Positions 55,432 through 64,000 of a stretch of 64,000 nt of DNA are shown piece after piece. The notes beneath the pieces are model-generated. The model did no database searches. It was not told where the DNA came from and saw only the letters and a program-made list of their open reading frames with translations. Origin of the DNA: CAYUZU01 sp964448675 (GTDB lineage: Bacteria; Planctomycetota; Phycisphaerae; UBA1845; Fen-1342); the NCBI GenBank assembly GCA_964448675.1, contig CAYUZU010000020.1, forward strand, positions 32,917 to 96,916, written 5' to 3'. The position numbers and the translations under genes are program-made. Each line of letters begins with the position of its first letter. Position 1 is the first letter of the stretch.

Positions 55432-55854
55432 GTGGCCCGACTACCGCGTGAGCAGATGGATGCGCTATTGGCCGCGCTTCGTGGCGACGGCGACCTGACC
55501 AGGGTTGTCGACGAAATCGAGCGGCTGCATCGCGTGGTTTTTCACGGCAACCGGCGGGCCGACTGGAGCCTGGTCCGCCAATCCGCCGAGCAGATCCTCA
55601 TCGCCGAAATCGTCAGCCGGCACCAGGGACACGTCGACGGCGCGCACGCCGCCCTGCGGAATCTGCAAGCGCAGGGGCAGGATCCGACAGCGGCGCTGCG
55701 CACGCTGGCGGCCAACGTGCACTCGTACTACACGACGCCGCTGGGCATTGTCATGCGGCAGGATCTCTTCGGCGACGATGTCGTCTTTCTCACGCCTGAC
55801 GCACTCGGCTGGACCAGCCAGGTGCGCGGGCGGCCCGTCAACGAATCAGCCTGA
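55432..55854 (+). CDS. Small protein of unknown function upstream of yhaM
   Basis: 140 residues from a GTG at 55432 (AGG upstream). It is mostly helical in appearance, with a conserved-looking segment VVDEIERLHRVVFHGNRRADW and no cysteines, signal peptide or membrane segment. It ends 5 bp before the exoribonuclease gene and is almost certainly co-transcribed with it. I do not recognise the family. Confidence 0.7.
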   Translation: MARLPREQMDALLAALRGDGDLTRVVDEIERLHRVVFHGNRRADWSLVRQSAEQILIAEIVSRHQGHVDGAHAALRNLQAQGQDPTAALRTLAANVHSYYTTPLGIVMRQDLFGDDVVFLTPDALGWTSQVRGRPVNESA

Positions 55855-55859
55855 GAATC

Positions 55860-56873
55860 ATGAGCCAAGCAACGTCCGAGCCGCGAACAATCACCAGTCT
55901 CCAGGTTGGCGAACGCATCCAGGACGCGATCTTCCGCGTCGCACAGAAAGACCTGCGCACCACCAGCAACGGCAGCCTCTACATCCACGTCGTCATCGCC
56001 GATGGCACCGGCCAGATGCTCGGGCGCATGTGGAACGCGACGCAGGACGTCTACGATTCGATGCCCGACGGCGGCCTGCTGCACTTCCGCGGCCGGGTGG
56101 AGAGCTACAAGGGGAACAAGCAGTTCATCGTGGATGGTGTCCGCGCCGTCGAGCCGGGCAGCGTCGACCCGACGCTCTTCCTGCCGGCGACGCGGCACGA
56201 CGTGGATGCGCTGTGGAACCGCATCAAGGAGATCCTGCGCTCGATCGAGAACCGCGACGTGCTGGCGCTAATCAGCAAGTTCGTCAACGACGAAGAGTTC
56301 GTCGCGGCGTTCAAGCGTGCGCCGGCTGCCGTGCAGATGCACCACGCCTACCTCGGCGGCCTGATCGAGCACACGCACAACCTGATGCGGCTGGCCGACG
56401 TGGTGTGCCCGCTGTATCCGCGCGTGAGCCGGGACCTGGTGCTGGCGGCGTTGCTGCTGCACGATGCGGGCAAGGTGCGGGAGTTGGCGTTCGAGACGAA
56501 TCTCGAATACACCTCCGAGGGCCAGCTCATTGGGCATATCACGCAGTGCGTGCTGTGGATCCACGAGAAATGCCGCGAAATCGAGCAGGAGACCGGCCAT
56601 CCATTCCCGGACCAGGTCGAGACCGTGCTCAAGCACATCATTCTCGCCCACCACGGCAAGTACGAGTTTGGCAGTCCGCGGCTGCCGGCGCTGCCAGAGG
56701 CCTTCGTGGTGCATTATCTCGACAACCTGGACGCGAAGATCGCGATGTGCTTCGAGGCGATCGACGGCGACAGCGACGCGGCCAGCGACTGGACGGGATA
56801 CGTACGGGCGATCGAATCGCGCGTGTTCAAGCCGGACGTGCTGGGCGTTCGACCAGAGACCGGCGCGGACTGA
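55860..56873 (+). CDS. yhaM: 3'-5' exoribonuclease of the YhaM family
   Basis: 337 residues. An N-terminal OB-fold (~10-100, LYIHVVIADGTGQMLGRMWN) is followed by an HD domain: MHHAYLGGLIEHTHNLM supplies the first His residues, LLHDAGK the HD pair, and ILAHHGKYEFGS a later His. This order is characteristic of YhaM, a metal-dependent nuclease that trims RNA and DNA 3' ends. Length and architecture are typical. It is cytoplasmic, co-transcribed with the small upstream gene. Confidence 0.92.
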   Translation: MSQATSEPRTITSLQVGERIQDAIFRVAQKDLRTTSNGSLYIHVVIADGTGQMLGRMWNATQDVYDSMPDGGLLHFRGRVESYKGNKQFIVDGVRAVEPGSVDPTLFLPATRHDVDALWNRIKEILRSIENRDVLALISKFVNDEEFVAAFKRAPAAVQMHHAYLGGLIEHTHNLMRLADVVCPLYPRVSRDLVLAALLLHDAGKVRELAFETNLEYTSEGQLIGHITQCVLWIHEKCREIEQETGHPFPDQVETVLKHIILAHHGKYEFGSPRLPALPEAFVVHYLDNLDAKIAMCFEAIDGDSDAASDWTGYVRAIESRVFKPDVLGVRPETGAD

Positions 56874-56925
56874 CCACGCGGCTCGTGCCGCGGCGGCGCC
56901 GCGCCGGCCCTGCTACCGAAATACA

Positions 56926-56953
56926 ACATGCCCGCGCTTGCGCGCAGGCATGT
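56926..56953. terminator. Hairpin between yhaM and flagellin genes
   Basis: Stem ACATGCC-C-GCGC / GCGC-A-GGCATGT with one mismatch and a short loop, in the 108-bp gap between convergent genes; likely serves both. Confidence 0.5.
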
Positions 56954-56981
56954 CACCTCGGCCCGTCGTTGTCATGCTGCA

Positions 56982-57776
56982 TCAGGCGAGCAATGACAAG
57001 ACTGTCTTCGCATTTTGATTCGCGATTCGCAGCACGTGGCCGCTGGCAGCCGTCTGGACGTTCGCACGGGCCAGGTTGGCCGCTTCCGCGGCGAAGTCCG
57101 CGTCCATGATCTGGCTGTGGGCCGACATCAGGTTTTCGCGTTCGATTGCCGCCGCGTTGGCCCGCGCCTCGAGTGTGTGCCGCTGATATGAACCAACGAT
57201 CCCGCGGCCTTCGGCGAACGCTGTCGACGCGTGGGCGGCCGCCTTTCCGGCCTGCTCGAAGTTCCCGGTGACCAGCGCATTGGCGCCGCCCGTGCGCAGG
57301 GATCCCACGGCGGTGGCGGCGTCCTCGAGCTGCTGCGCGAGGGCCGCGTTGCCGTCGTCGGGCAGGCGAATGCCGTCGAGGCTCCTGACCGCATCCCGCG
57401 TGAAGCTCTGCACCCGATCAACGGTGTGGTCGATCTGGAGCTGATGCGCGTCCAGCTCGCCTTCGACCAGGCCGCCCTCGTTCGCCGCCGCCAGCAGGTG
57501 TTTGCGCACGTCGCCGGTCAATGTCGCAGCCTGCGCGAGGTGGCCGTCGACAATGTTGGCATTGGCATCGAGACGCTCGATGGCGCGGCTTTCGGCCTCG
57601 AGCGCGGCGATCTCCGACTGCAAGCGGGACGCGACGATCAGCCCTGCCGGGTCGTCGGCCCCGCGGTTGATGCGCTGCCCTGTGGCCAGGTGGCTCAGAA
57701 CCTCGTTCTTCGCCTTCTGGTTTTTGTTGAACTGTGTCTGGAACAGGCTCGTGTTGTTGGAAACACCACCGATCAT
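56982..57776 (-). CDS. Short flagellin
   Basis: 264 residues from the ATG at 57776. The N-terminal D0/D1 signature is clear (LSHLATGQRINRGADDPAGLIVASRL), as is the C-terminal one (ANLARANVQTAASGHVLRIANQNAKTVLSLLA), which together form the filament core. The central part is very short, so the surface-exposed D2/D3 domains are missing, as in minimal flagellins. No other flagellar gene is nearby. A possible sigma-54 site lies ~31 bases upstream. The protein is expected to be exported by the flagellar type III system. Confidence 0.92.
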   Translation of the reverse strand: MIGGVSNNTSLFQTQFNKNQKAKNEVLSHLATGQRINRGADDPAGLIVASRLQSEIAALEAESRAIERLDANANIVDGHLAQAATLTGDVRKHLLAAANEGGLVEGELDAHQLQIDHTVDRVQSFTRDAVRSLDGIRLPDDGNAALAQQLEDAATAVGSLRTGGANALVTGNFEQAGKAAAHASTAFAEGRGIVGSYQRHTLEARANAAAIERENLMSAHSQIMDADFAAEAANLARANVQTAASGHVLRIANQNAKTVLSLLA

Positions 57777-57806
57777 ACTTGTAGCTTTGAAATGATTGCG
57801 ATCGGG

Positions 57807-57822
57807 GGCAAGGATCGCACCG
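57807..57822 (-). promoter_or_regulatory. Candidate sigma-54 (-24/-12) promoter for flagellin
   Basis: Minus-strand CGGTGCGATCCTTGCC keeps the GG-N10-GC core and TTGC, matching about 12 of 16 consensus positions. The spacing to the ATG (~31 bases) would give a ~20-nt leader. The match is by eye and could be chance in GC-rich DNA. Confidence 0.3.
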
Positions 57823-57928
57823 GGCGCGGCCGGCCGGCCGCGATTATCGGTGGGCGCCGCACCGCGCGCGGCTGATAACCGCCGCGGGTCCGGTCTCCTG
57901 ACGGGTTGCGCAAGCGCCGGCCGGGATG

Positions 57929-58648
57929 CTACGAAACCGAGACGGCTTCCTCGCGAACGCTCGGCACGAAGAGTTTCTCCTCGAGCCCATGCGCCAGCAC
58001 GTAATCGTGCATCTGCGGCAACTGCGCGATGCAGTCGAGATCGTCGTGCGTATCCGTCCCGATCGCGACGCGCACGCGGTGGTTCGGCACGACCTTGAAC
58101 CACGGATCCTGCGAGGACAGGGGGAACAGCTTGGGGCTGACCTCGAAGAAGATCCGCGCGTTGGCCAGCGTGCGCACCACCTGGTCCATCGACGTGTTCG
58201 GGAACTGCGTCTGCACATCGCAATTCGACAGCCCCACCGGGCACGGCCAGCGCCGCGCCTGGTTCGCCAGCGTCGTCAGGCCCGCCCAGTCGACAAAGCC
58301 GAACAGCACATAGTCGATCCCATCGAGCATGCGGCGGATGATATCCAGGTGCGGCTTGTTCAGCGGCCAGTTGATCTCGGCGCCGACATAGAGCTGCACC
58401 TTGCCCGACCACTGCTGCCGCGCCTGTTTGACCATCGCGACATAGTCGCGCGTCTCCTTGCCGAACACGCGCTCGAACTCCTTGTCGCTGCGGATCTCGC
58501 GCGACGACGGCGTGCAGAACAGATGATCGCTGATGCCGATGCCCTCGACATCAAAGTCCTGCTTGAGATGCGCCTCGCAAATCTCGTCGATGGTATAGGC
58601 CCCATCCGAGAACGGCGTGTGATTGTGCAGGTTGTGGATCCCTGGCAC
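57929..58648 (-). CDS. PHP-domain metal-dependent hydrolase
   Basis: 239 residues starting at the GTG at 58648, which has GGGAGGA at ideal spacing; an upstream GTG in frame lacks this. HNLHNHTPFSDG at the N-terminus is the first PHP metal motif, then GIGISDHLF, GAEINWPL and later GTDTHDDL supply further His/Asp ligands. The PHP fold includes histidinol phosphatases and polymerase-associated exonucleases; this stand-alone form is most like HisK-type or uncharacterised phosphoesterases. The substrate is unknown. It is upstream of the flagellin gene on the same strand, with a 152-bp gap. Confidence 0.88.
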   Translation of the reverse strand: MPGIHNLHNHTPFSDGAYTIDEICEAHLKQDFDVEGIGISDHLFCTPSSREIRSDKEFERVFGKETRDYVAMVKQARQQWSGKVQLYVGAEINWPLNKPHLDIIRRMLDGIDYVLFGFVDWAGLTTLANQARRWPCPVGLSNCDVQTQFPNTSMDQVVRTLANARIFFEVSPKLFPLSSQDPWFKVVPNHRVRVAIGTDTHDDLDCIAQLPQMHDYVLAHGLEEKLFVPSVREEAVSVS

Positions 58649-59604
58649 GTCGATTCCTCCCACTGTTTCCTTACGAGCTACCGTGCACACGCCGACGGTG
58701 CTACGCGTGTACGGCCAGAGCCGCCGTCGGGTAGATAACCCGCAAGACTCCGGGACACGCCGGAGCGACGGCTGCCGAGCTTTCTTGCATGCTGTCCCAC
58801 CACCGCCCGGGCCCCCTGCCGCCGGGCGTTAATTCTTCCATCGTCCAGCGCCGCTGATGTGGGCCGGCCCGGGACGGTCCATGGCAGCGCCACCGCCAGG
58901 GACGACTGCAATATATCGCCAAGCCGCGCGATTGTCCATGCGTGCGCGCCGACCAAACGTCGCTTATCCCTCCGCCCGCGCCGCGACCGCCCGCCCTCGG
59001 ACTGGCGCCGCCTTGCGCCGCCGGCCTCGAAACGCTTCAGACCACGTCTTTCGCTGCGTCGTGTTTCAGCAACGCCCACAATCCGCTCATACCGCTCAGC
59101 GCGCACCGCGGCGCACACCCGCCGGCGCAAAGACACCACCTGCACCAGGCATCCAGAGCACACAGCGATGCCCCACCATCCAGGAACCGCGAAGGCTCGC
59201 ACTGGGCTCCCCCTTCACGACACGGTCCGCCACGCGGTAGTGTCGCCGTCCGCGTTAAGTATAGCCGCGCCGCCCGCCCGGGCAATGCCGCCCCGCGACC
59301 ACCCCGTCCCGCGCCCGCACGCCCCGTAAATATCGCCCTTTCGCGCCCGCCCACACCAAAAATCCGCCCCCGCACCGAACCGCCGGCCCGCCCCGCCGTA
59401 CCCCCGGGTGAAACCTCCCTGAATGTGACAGTGCTGGATTCCTCCTCCGGCGATCGAGGCTGCCGCCGACCCCGGCAGCCTCGCTCGCTTTCTTCTTGCG
59501 CCCCAGTCGGGTGGCATTGTCCTAACCGCCTGACCACAATAATCTTGCCACGAGAGCCCCGTGGCGGCCTTCGTAGCAGTGACCGCGGCAGAATCGGAGC
59601 ACTG
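58649..59604. other. 956-bp stretch without a supportable gene
   Basis: Several ORFs are open but translate to Arg/Pro-rich low-complexity sequence with no start signals, so I reject them. The stretch ends with a strong terminator-like hairpin (59455-59497) ~110 bp before the TTG of the next gene. A small RNA or long leader is possible. Confidence 0.5.
59455..59497 (+). terminator. Intrinsic-terminator-like hairpin in front of a secreted-protein gene
   Basis: Perfect 11-bp stem CGAGGCTGCCG / CGGCAGCCTCG with a 7-nt loop, followed by a T-rich tract (TCGCTTTCTTCTT). There is no rightward gene ending before it, so it could be an attenuator in the leader of the gene at 59605 or the end of an unannotated small RNA. 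Confidence 0.55.
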
Positions 59605-60987
59605 TTGATCATCAAAAATCAATACTGGCCAAGCTTTCCTCAGAGTCACCTTGCTGCGCTCGTCCTCGCCGGTCTAATTGCCGCCGCCCCGATCGGCCTG
59701 GCCCAGGTCGGCGACAGCAGCCCGGCCACGGAGAGCAAGCTGGGCGCCTGGCCGCGTGGCGCGACGCTGCACGCCCCGCTCGACGCCGTCGGCCCCGGCC
59801 AGCGGACGGTCTGGATCGCCGCCGGGCACGACTGGCAGGTGGCCGTAGGTGACCACTGGTGGCTGCAGGTGGCCGCCCAGCCCGCGGCGCGGTTCGACGT
59901 ACTGGCGGTCGAGGACAACCTCTGCTTCGCCCGGGTCGTGCCGCTGGTGGCCGACCTGCGGCTCCGGCCGGGGCAACGGGTCGAGCACTGGCCGGCACCG
60001 CATGACCGGCAGACCGGGCGGGCCCGATCGGCCGTCGTGCATGTCAGTGGCACTGGCGCGCGTGCCGAGATCTGGATCGCCGCCCCGCCGCATGTCGCGG
60101 CGCCAGGCGATGTTCACGTCGATTACTGGCGTAGTGGCCAGTACCTCGGCTTCGGCCTGGTGCAGCGGCGCGATGATCGCTTCTGGTACGCCACGTTCAC
60201 GCCCGCCACCTGGAATATCACCCCACCATTGACAGCGCCGGCTGGCGCGCAGCCCGCGACGACCCTGCCCGCCGGCGGCATGGCACCGCCGACAACAGCG
60301 CCCGCACCGACCACGACACGCGCCACGCCGACCACCGTTCCCACGTCACGCCCCGCGCGGACGACGACCGCACCGGCGGCGACTTCTCGCGCTGCGGACA
60401 CACAACCGCGCTCGGACGGCGACGCGCTGGTCCCGACGGCGCCGCCGTTCGACGGCAGGCTGCGTCCGGGGGACGAGGTCATCGTACGAACCGCGACGGA
60501 TATCAGCGCGCGCCGCTTCGTCGCGCGGGTGTTTCGTCTCACCAGCGACGGTGCGCTGCTCAACGCGGGCGAGACTGCGGAGCTGACGCGCGGCCAACGG
60601 CTGGACGTCTATCGTGCCGGCGAATCGGTCGGCCAGGCCGAGGTCGTTCGCGTGCAGCGCAGCTACGCCATTGCCCGCGCCGTGACGGATGACGGACGGG
60701 CGGACTTCGCCCCGCGCCCGGGCGATTGCGTGCGCTTCTCGGCGCCGCCGGCGCCGTCCCGCGTCGCCGGACGCCTGACGCAGATTGGCGCCGACGGTGC
60801 GATTGTGGCGGCGTTGACAACCACGTCGGTGTCGCTGCATCAGCCGCTGCCATTGCGGTGTGACGGCCGGACGGTGGGTGTTGTAATCCTGAGCGAGGTC
60901 GACGGCGACATTGCGCGCGGGCGCATCATTCCTGCGTCGTTGCGCGAGCAACCCACGCTCGGGATGCGGATCGAGCTTGACGACTGA
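59605..60987 (+). CDS. Secreted protein of unknown function with a Thr/Pro-rich linker
   Basis: 460 residues from a TTG at 59605, chosen because GGAG lies six bases upstream and a proper signal peptide follows (LAALVLAGLIAAAPIGLAQ). Residues ~40-210 and ~290-455 are two beta-rich parts. Both have short strands of the type LRPGDEVIVRTATD, ARFVARVF and QAEVVRVQRSYAIARAV, as if related to each other. Between them, ~215-285 is a Thr/Pro/Ala linker of the kind used outside the cell. No catalytic motif is seen and I do not recognise the family. Translation from earlier in-frame codons would add only low-complexity sequence. Confidence 0.75.
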   Translation: MIIKNQYWPSFPQSHLAALVLAGLIAAAPIGLAQVGDSSPATESKLGAWPRGATLHAPLDAVGPGQRTVWIAAGHDWQVAVGDHWWLQVAAQPAARFDVLAVEDNLCFARVVPLVADLRLRPGQRVEHWPAPHDRQTGRARSAVVHVSGTGARAEIWIAAPPHVAAPGDVHVDYWRSGQYLGFGLVQRRDDRFWYATFTPATWNITPPLTAPAGAQPATTLPAGGMAPPTTAPAPTTTRATPTTVPTSRPARTTTAPAATSRAADTQPRSDGDALVPTAPPFDGRLRPGDEVIVRTATDISARRFVARVFRLTSDGALLNAGETAELTRGQRLDVYRAGESVGQAEVVRVQRSYAIARAVTDDGRADFAPRPGDCVRFSAPPAPSRVAGRLTQIGADGAIVAALTTTSVSLHQPLPLRCDGRTVGVVILSEVDGDIARGRIIPASLREQPTLGMRIELDD

Positions 60988-61068
60988 CGGCTGGGGCGGT
61001 GCAGCCGTGGGGCCGGCGCAGGTAGCGGGGATTGGATGTCGTGTATGAGGCACCGGGATCCGCGTCTC

Positions 61069-61121
61069 GAGTGTCGGGCGTCGTGTGTCGAGTGTCGGGC
61101 GTCGTGTGTCGGGTGTCGGGT
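61069..61121. repeat. 21-bp tandem repeat, about 2.5 copies
   Basis: Two exact 21-bp units built on GTGTCGGGCGTCGTGTGTC plus a partial third, in the gap between a secreted-protein gene and tRNA-Lys. Looks like a simple slippage repeat. Confidence 0.8.
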
Positions 61122-61220
61122 TTAGCGCGGCGGGTGATGGCTGCTGCGCATCGGCTGGCGGGCGAATTGTGCGCCAGCGGCATGGCACTATAATGCGTTG
61201 ACGAAGCGCCTGCGGGCGCC

Positions 61221-61293
61221 GAGGGCGTAGCTCAGTCGGCAGAGCAACGGCCTTTTAAGCCGTGGGTCCAGGGTTCGAGTCCCTGCGCCCTCA
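61221..61293 (+). tRNA. tRNA-Lys (anticodon UUU)
   Basis: A 73-base cloverleaf: acceptor GAGGGCG / CGCCCTC, D-arm GCTC/GAGC, anticodon stem ACGGC/GCCGT with loop CTTTTAA (TTT), and T-arm CAGGG TTCGAGT CCCTG. The CCA end is not encoded. No attachment-site duplication was found within the window. Confidence 0.97.
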
Positions 61294-61463
61294 ATTTCTC
61301 ATCGCGGCGCAGCGTGTCGCAATTCGTTTCAGCGTCACGCTTTGCGCCGCCCCCACCCGAAACACCCTTTGATGCCGTTTTCTCATTGAGTGTCACGGAA
61401 TCGCATGGTTTTCCGGCGTTTGGTACAAGCTTTGGCACGAGCTTTCAGCCGTGTGTACCTCGG

Positions 61464-61865
61464 TCATTCGATACTCGCGTCGTGTTCCCCGGCCGGCTCA
61501 TACGCCGCGGCGGCGCGCAGCAGGTCACGCAGCGCCCCCAGCGGGACATCATCCAGGCTTGCCAGCTTGACGTCGCGCTTCGACTTGCCCGCCCCCACCA
61601 GCAACCCCTCCGGGTCCGGCAGCGCCACGCCGTGCACGAACCCCACCTGCACGCTGTCGTCCTTCACGTCCAGACAGCAAATGTTCTTCTTGATCACCGC
61701 CCCATCGCGACAGTAGATCAGCGCCCCCCAGCGCAGCAGCTCGTCGGCCTCGTCCGGCACCGTCTCCCAGATCAACTCGCGCAGCTCCATGAACAGATCG
61801 CAGAGATGCCCGGGTTGACCGTCGAGGATGCGACCGATCTCGGACAGATCCACCTGCTGGCGCAT
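61464..61865 (-). CDS. DUF1801-family protein
   Basis: 133 residues from the ATG at 61865 (GGAGGACAGG upstream). It matches the DUF1801 pattern: FMELRELIWETVPDEADELLRWGALIYCR, VQVGFVHGVALPDPEGLLVGAGKSKRDVKL and DDVPLGALRDLLRAAAAYE. The family is small and cytoplasmic with no established biochemical role. It is divergent from the DHH phosphoesterase gene across a 247-bp gap. Confidence 0.88.
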   Translation of the reverse strand: MRQQVDLSEIGRILDGQPGHLCDLFMELRELIWETVPDEADELLRWGALIYCRDGAVIKKNICCLDVKDDSVQVGFVHGVALPDPEGLLVGAGKSKRDVKLASLDDVPLGALRDLLRAAAAYEPAGEHDASIE

Positions 61866-62112
61866 TCGCCTGTCCTCCACCCCGCCTGCGCAGCCGCCCG
61901 GTCCCATTGTCGCCATGAATCCCGCACGCTGCAATCCGCGCGGGTGGCGACGCGCGCCGGTTGCCGACGACGGTGCCACCACCCGCCGCGCGTGCCCGGC
62001 TCCGAACCTGCGCCCCGCGGCACCCCGGCCCGCGTCCACGTTGTGACCGCACCCGCGGCGTGGTACGCTGGCCGCTTCAGGCACCGACCCGGACCGGATC
62101 CAGACCGAGGCC

Positions 62113-63162
62113 ATGGCGAAACGACGGCACCGCTCAGACCGCCTGCTGCGCGTACTCAAGGACTACGAGCGCATCGTGGTCATCACGCACGACACACCCG
62201 ATCCCGACGCCATCGCCGCCGGCTGGGCCCTGCTCACCCTCATCCGCGAACGCCTCGGCAAGACCGGCCGGCTCATCGGCGGCGGGGCCATCCTGCGGGC
62301 CGAGAATGTCCACATGGTGCGGCTGCTGAAGCCGCCAGTCGAGTTGCTCAACGAATACACGCCGGAGCCGGACGAAGCGGTCGTGCTGGTGGACTGCTCG
62401 CCGGAAAGTGCGAATCACCTGTTGGGACAGGGTGGCGTACGGCCGGTCGGCGTCATCGATCACCACAAGGCCGCCGGCCGCGCCACGCCGGTGAAGTTCC
62501 GCGATGTGCGGTCTCATGCGGCGGCGGCGGCCACGATCGTCGCGACGTACCTGCGCGAGCAGAAAGTCGAACCGTCGCCCGCCCTGGCCACCGCCCTGCT
62601 CTACGCCGTGCGCACCGAAGTCATCGGCACGCACATGCGCTTTTCGCGGACGGAACGCGGCGTGCTGACGTGGCTCGGCGAGCGGATTGACCACCAGGCG
62701 CTGCGCGAGATCGAAAACGCCCCCCTGGCCCGTGACTACTTCGAGGACCTCGGCCTGGCGATCGGGAGCACGTTCCTCTTCGACGAGGTGGCCGTGTGCT
62801 TTCTGCAGCACAGCCGTAATGTCGAGATCGTCGGCGAAGTGGCCGACCTGCTCATCCGCTGCAACGACGTCAAACGCGTCCTCTGCGGCGCGATCACCGG
62901 CACCGACCTGGTGTTCTCGGCCCGCACGACGGCCGACGGCGGTGACGCGGTGGCCCTGCTCGCCCCGACCCTGCGCGGCCTGGGGCACTGGGGCGGCCAT
63001 CCGCACCGCGCCGGCGGCAAGGTCGTGGGCGACGCGGCGGGGCGCAAGAGCCTCCCGTCTCTGCTGGAGGAGATCAAGGGCCGCTGGCTCAAGGCCTGTG
63101 GCGCCGATACCGTCCGCGGCACGCGGCTGGTGTCGCGGCGCGAGATCATGGAGATTCTGTAA
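62113..63162 (+). CDS. DHH-family phosphoesterase (NrnA-like)
   Basis: 349 residues. The DHH domain has VVITHDTPDPDAIAAG (first metal motif), VVLVDCSPES and VIDHHK with the DHH triad. The C-terminal DHHA1 domain has the substrate-binding GHPHRAGGK. The layout fits oligoribonuclease/3'-phosphoadenosine-phosphate phosphatase (NrnA) or c-di-AMP-related enzymes, which act in the cytoplasm on short nucleotides. The exact substrate cannot be read from the sequence. The exonuclease III gene follows after 37 bp, forming a nucleic-acid-turnover pair. Confidence 0.92.
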   Translation: MAKRRHRSDRLLRVLKDYERIVVITHDTPDPDAIAAGWALLTLIRERLGKTGRLIGGGAILRAENVHMVRLLKPPVELLNEYTPEPDEAVVLVDCSPESANHLLGQGGVRPVGVIDHHKAAGRATPVKFRDVRSHAAAAATIVATYLREQKVEPSPALATALLYAVRTEVIGTHMRFSRTERGVLTWLGERIDHQALREIENAPLARDYFEDLGLAIGSTFLFDEVAVCFLQHSRNVEIVGEVADLLIRCNDVKRVLCGAITGTDLVFSARTTADGGDAVALLAPTLRGLGHWGGHPHRAGGKVVGDAAGRKSLPSLLEEIKGRWLKACGADTVRGTRLVSRREIMEIL

Positions 63163-63199
63163 GCGGCCCGCAACGGCCGGCGCAAGTCTCGGAGCACGC

Positions 63200-63949
63200 A
63201 TGGAACTGATGTCCTGGAACGTCAACGGCATTCGCGCCGCGATCCGCAAGGGCTTCTTCGACTTCCTCGCCGACCAGCGCCCCGACGCCTTCTGCCTGCA
63301 GGAGACGCGCATCGCGCTGGATCAGATCGACTTCGAAATCCCCGATTACAAGGTGCACTGGTACCCCGCCGAGCGCCGCGGCTATTCGGGCGTGGCGACG
63401 CTGACGCGCGTGGCGCCGCTGTCCGTGCAGCAGGGCATCGGCGACGAACTGCACGACCGCGAGGGCCGCGTGCTGACGCTCGAGTTCGACGACTTCTTCC
63501 TGGTCAACGTCTACACGCCCAACGCGCAGCGCGGCCTGACGCGGCTGGAATACCGCACCGAGCAGTGGGACCCGGCCTTCCTCAGGCATCTCAAAAAGCT
63601 GCAGCGCCGCAAGCCGGTGATCTTCTGCGGCGATCTGAACGTGGCCCACAAGGAGATCGACCTGGCCGAGCCCAAGCGCAACGAGCGCAACGCGGGCTTC
63701 ACCATCGAAGAGCGCCAGGGGTTCGATCGCATCATCGAGAGTGGCTTCATCGACACGTTTCGCGAGTTCACGACCGAGGGCGGCCACTACACATGGTGGA
63801 GCAACTTCGGCCGCGCCCGCGAGAAGAACGTCGGGTGGCGCATCGATTACTTCGGCATCTCCGAGAAGCTGCGCCCGCGACTGCAGGCGTCGCGCATCCT
63901 GCCCGAGGTGATGGGCTCGGACCACTGCCCGATCGTCATGACGATTTAG
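63200..63949 (+). CDS. xthA: Exodeoxyribonuclease III
   Basis: 249 residues from the ATG at 63200 (GGAG upstream). The exonuclease/endonuclease/phosphatase fold is clear: SWNVNGIRAA with the first metal Asn, CLQETR with the metal Glu, YTPNAQ, VIFCGDLNVAHKEIDLA with catalytic Asp/Asn, WRIDYFGIS and the final SDHCPI with the Asp-His pair. This is the AP endonuclease/exonuclease of base-excision repair. Length is typical of the family. It is probably co-transcribed with the DHH gene. Confidence 0.96.
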   Translation: MELMSWNVNGIRAAIRKGFFDFLADQRPDAFCLQETRIALDQIDFEIPDYKVHWYPAERRGYSGVATLTRVAPLSVQQGIGDELHDREGRVLTLEFDDFFLVNVYTPNAQRGLTRLEYRTEQWDPAFLRHLKKLQRRKPVIFCGDLNVAHKEIDLAEPKRNERNAGFTIEERQGFDRIIESGFIDTFREFTTEGGHYTWWSNFGRAREKNVGWRIDYFGISEKLRPRLQASRILPEVMGSDHCPIVMTI

Positions 63950-64000
63950 CCCGGATTATTCACGGTGGATTGAAAAAGCGGCCTTCGTGTGGTCTAACTG

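Noticed and set aside
58678..59202. Minus-strand frame of 174 codons upstream of the PHP gene
   Set aside because: Arg/Gly-rich shadow-like translation; no start signal or family pattern.
61232..61438. Small minus-strand frame across tRNA-Lys
   Set aside because: Part of it is simply the antisense translation of the tRNA (EPWTHGLK type), a frequent false gene.
61221..61463. tRNA-Lys as an integration site
   Set aside because: No integrase gene and no duplicated tRNA 3' end were found in the window.

Overview
The window looks like chromosomal DNA of a GC-rich planctomycete, probably Phycisphaerae-like (inference from protein architecture, not from a marker gene). The signs are: several large secreted proteins ending in paired EF-hand, dockerin-like modules with NWRDID motifs; pseudopilin-like proteins with an FTLIELLVV-type N-terminus; small CxxC zinc-ribbon proteins; transmembrane Ser/Thr kinases with large ectodomains, one paired with an ECF sigma factor and one with an FHA-domain sigma-54 activator; and Cys-rich GACC repeats.

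Layout. 1-5.5 kb: a truncated propeller/dockerin protein, a zinc-ribbon protein, a secreted protein with four tandem ~60-residue repeats, and a pseudopilin. 5.5-10.8 kb: a kinase followed 15 bp downstream by an FHA-GAF-AAA+-Fis regulator. 11-39.5 kb: a glycan-use region with a sugar ABC transporter whose binding protein is fused to one permease, a GH38 alpha-mannosidase, a ROK sugar kinase, a four-gene secreted operon (pseudopilin, 1436-aa dockerin protein, glycosidase with PA14 domain, metzincin-like protein), another secreted protein, a LacI regulator, two tandem GH36-like enzymes of equal length and a sodium:solute symporter. A 14-bp LacI-type operator (GTAAAGCGCTTTAC) occurs perfectly in two of its divergent promoter regions and with one mismatch in a third, so the region probably forms one regulon.

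39.7-51.5 kb: leftward genes for an ECF sigma factor, a kinase with an autotransporter-like beta-solenoid ectodomain, a beta-helix protein, a fibre-like protein, a C10 (streptopain-like) peptidase and a small dockerin protein. Two of these share a near-identical 254-bp block holding upstream region, ribosome binding site and signal peptide. Two share a near-identical 3' block holding the dockerin module and a terminator hairpin. The surface proteins thus look assembled from interchangeable ends.

52-64 kb: mostly housekeeping or small genes: a zinc-ribbon membrane protein, a Sel1-repeat protein, tRNA-Met(CAU), a lipoprotein, a YhaM-type exoribonuclease, a short flagellin, a PHP-domain protein, a secreted protein of unknown role, tRNA-Lys(UUU), a DUF1801 protein, a DHH phosphoesterase and an exonuclease III. 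No CRISPR array, rRNA, insertion sequence or prophage was recognised.
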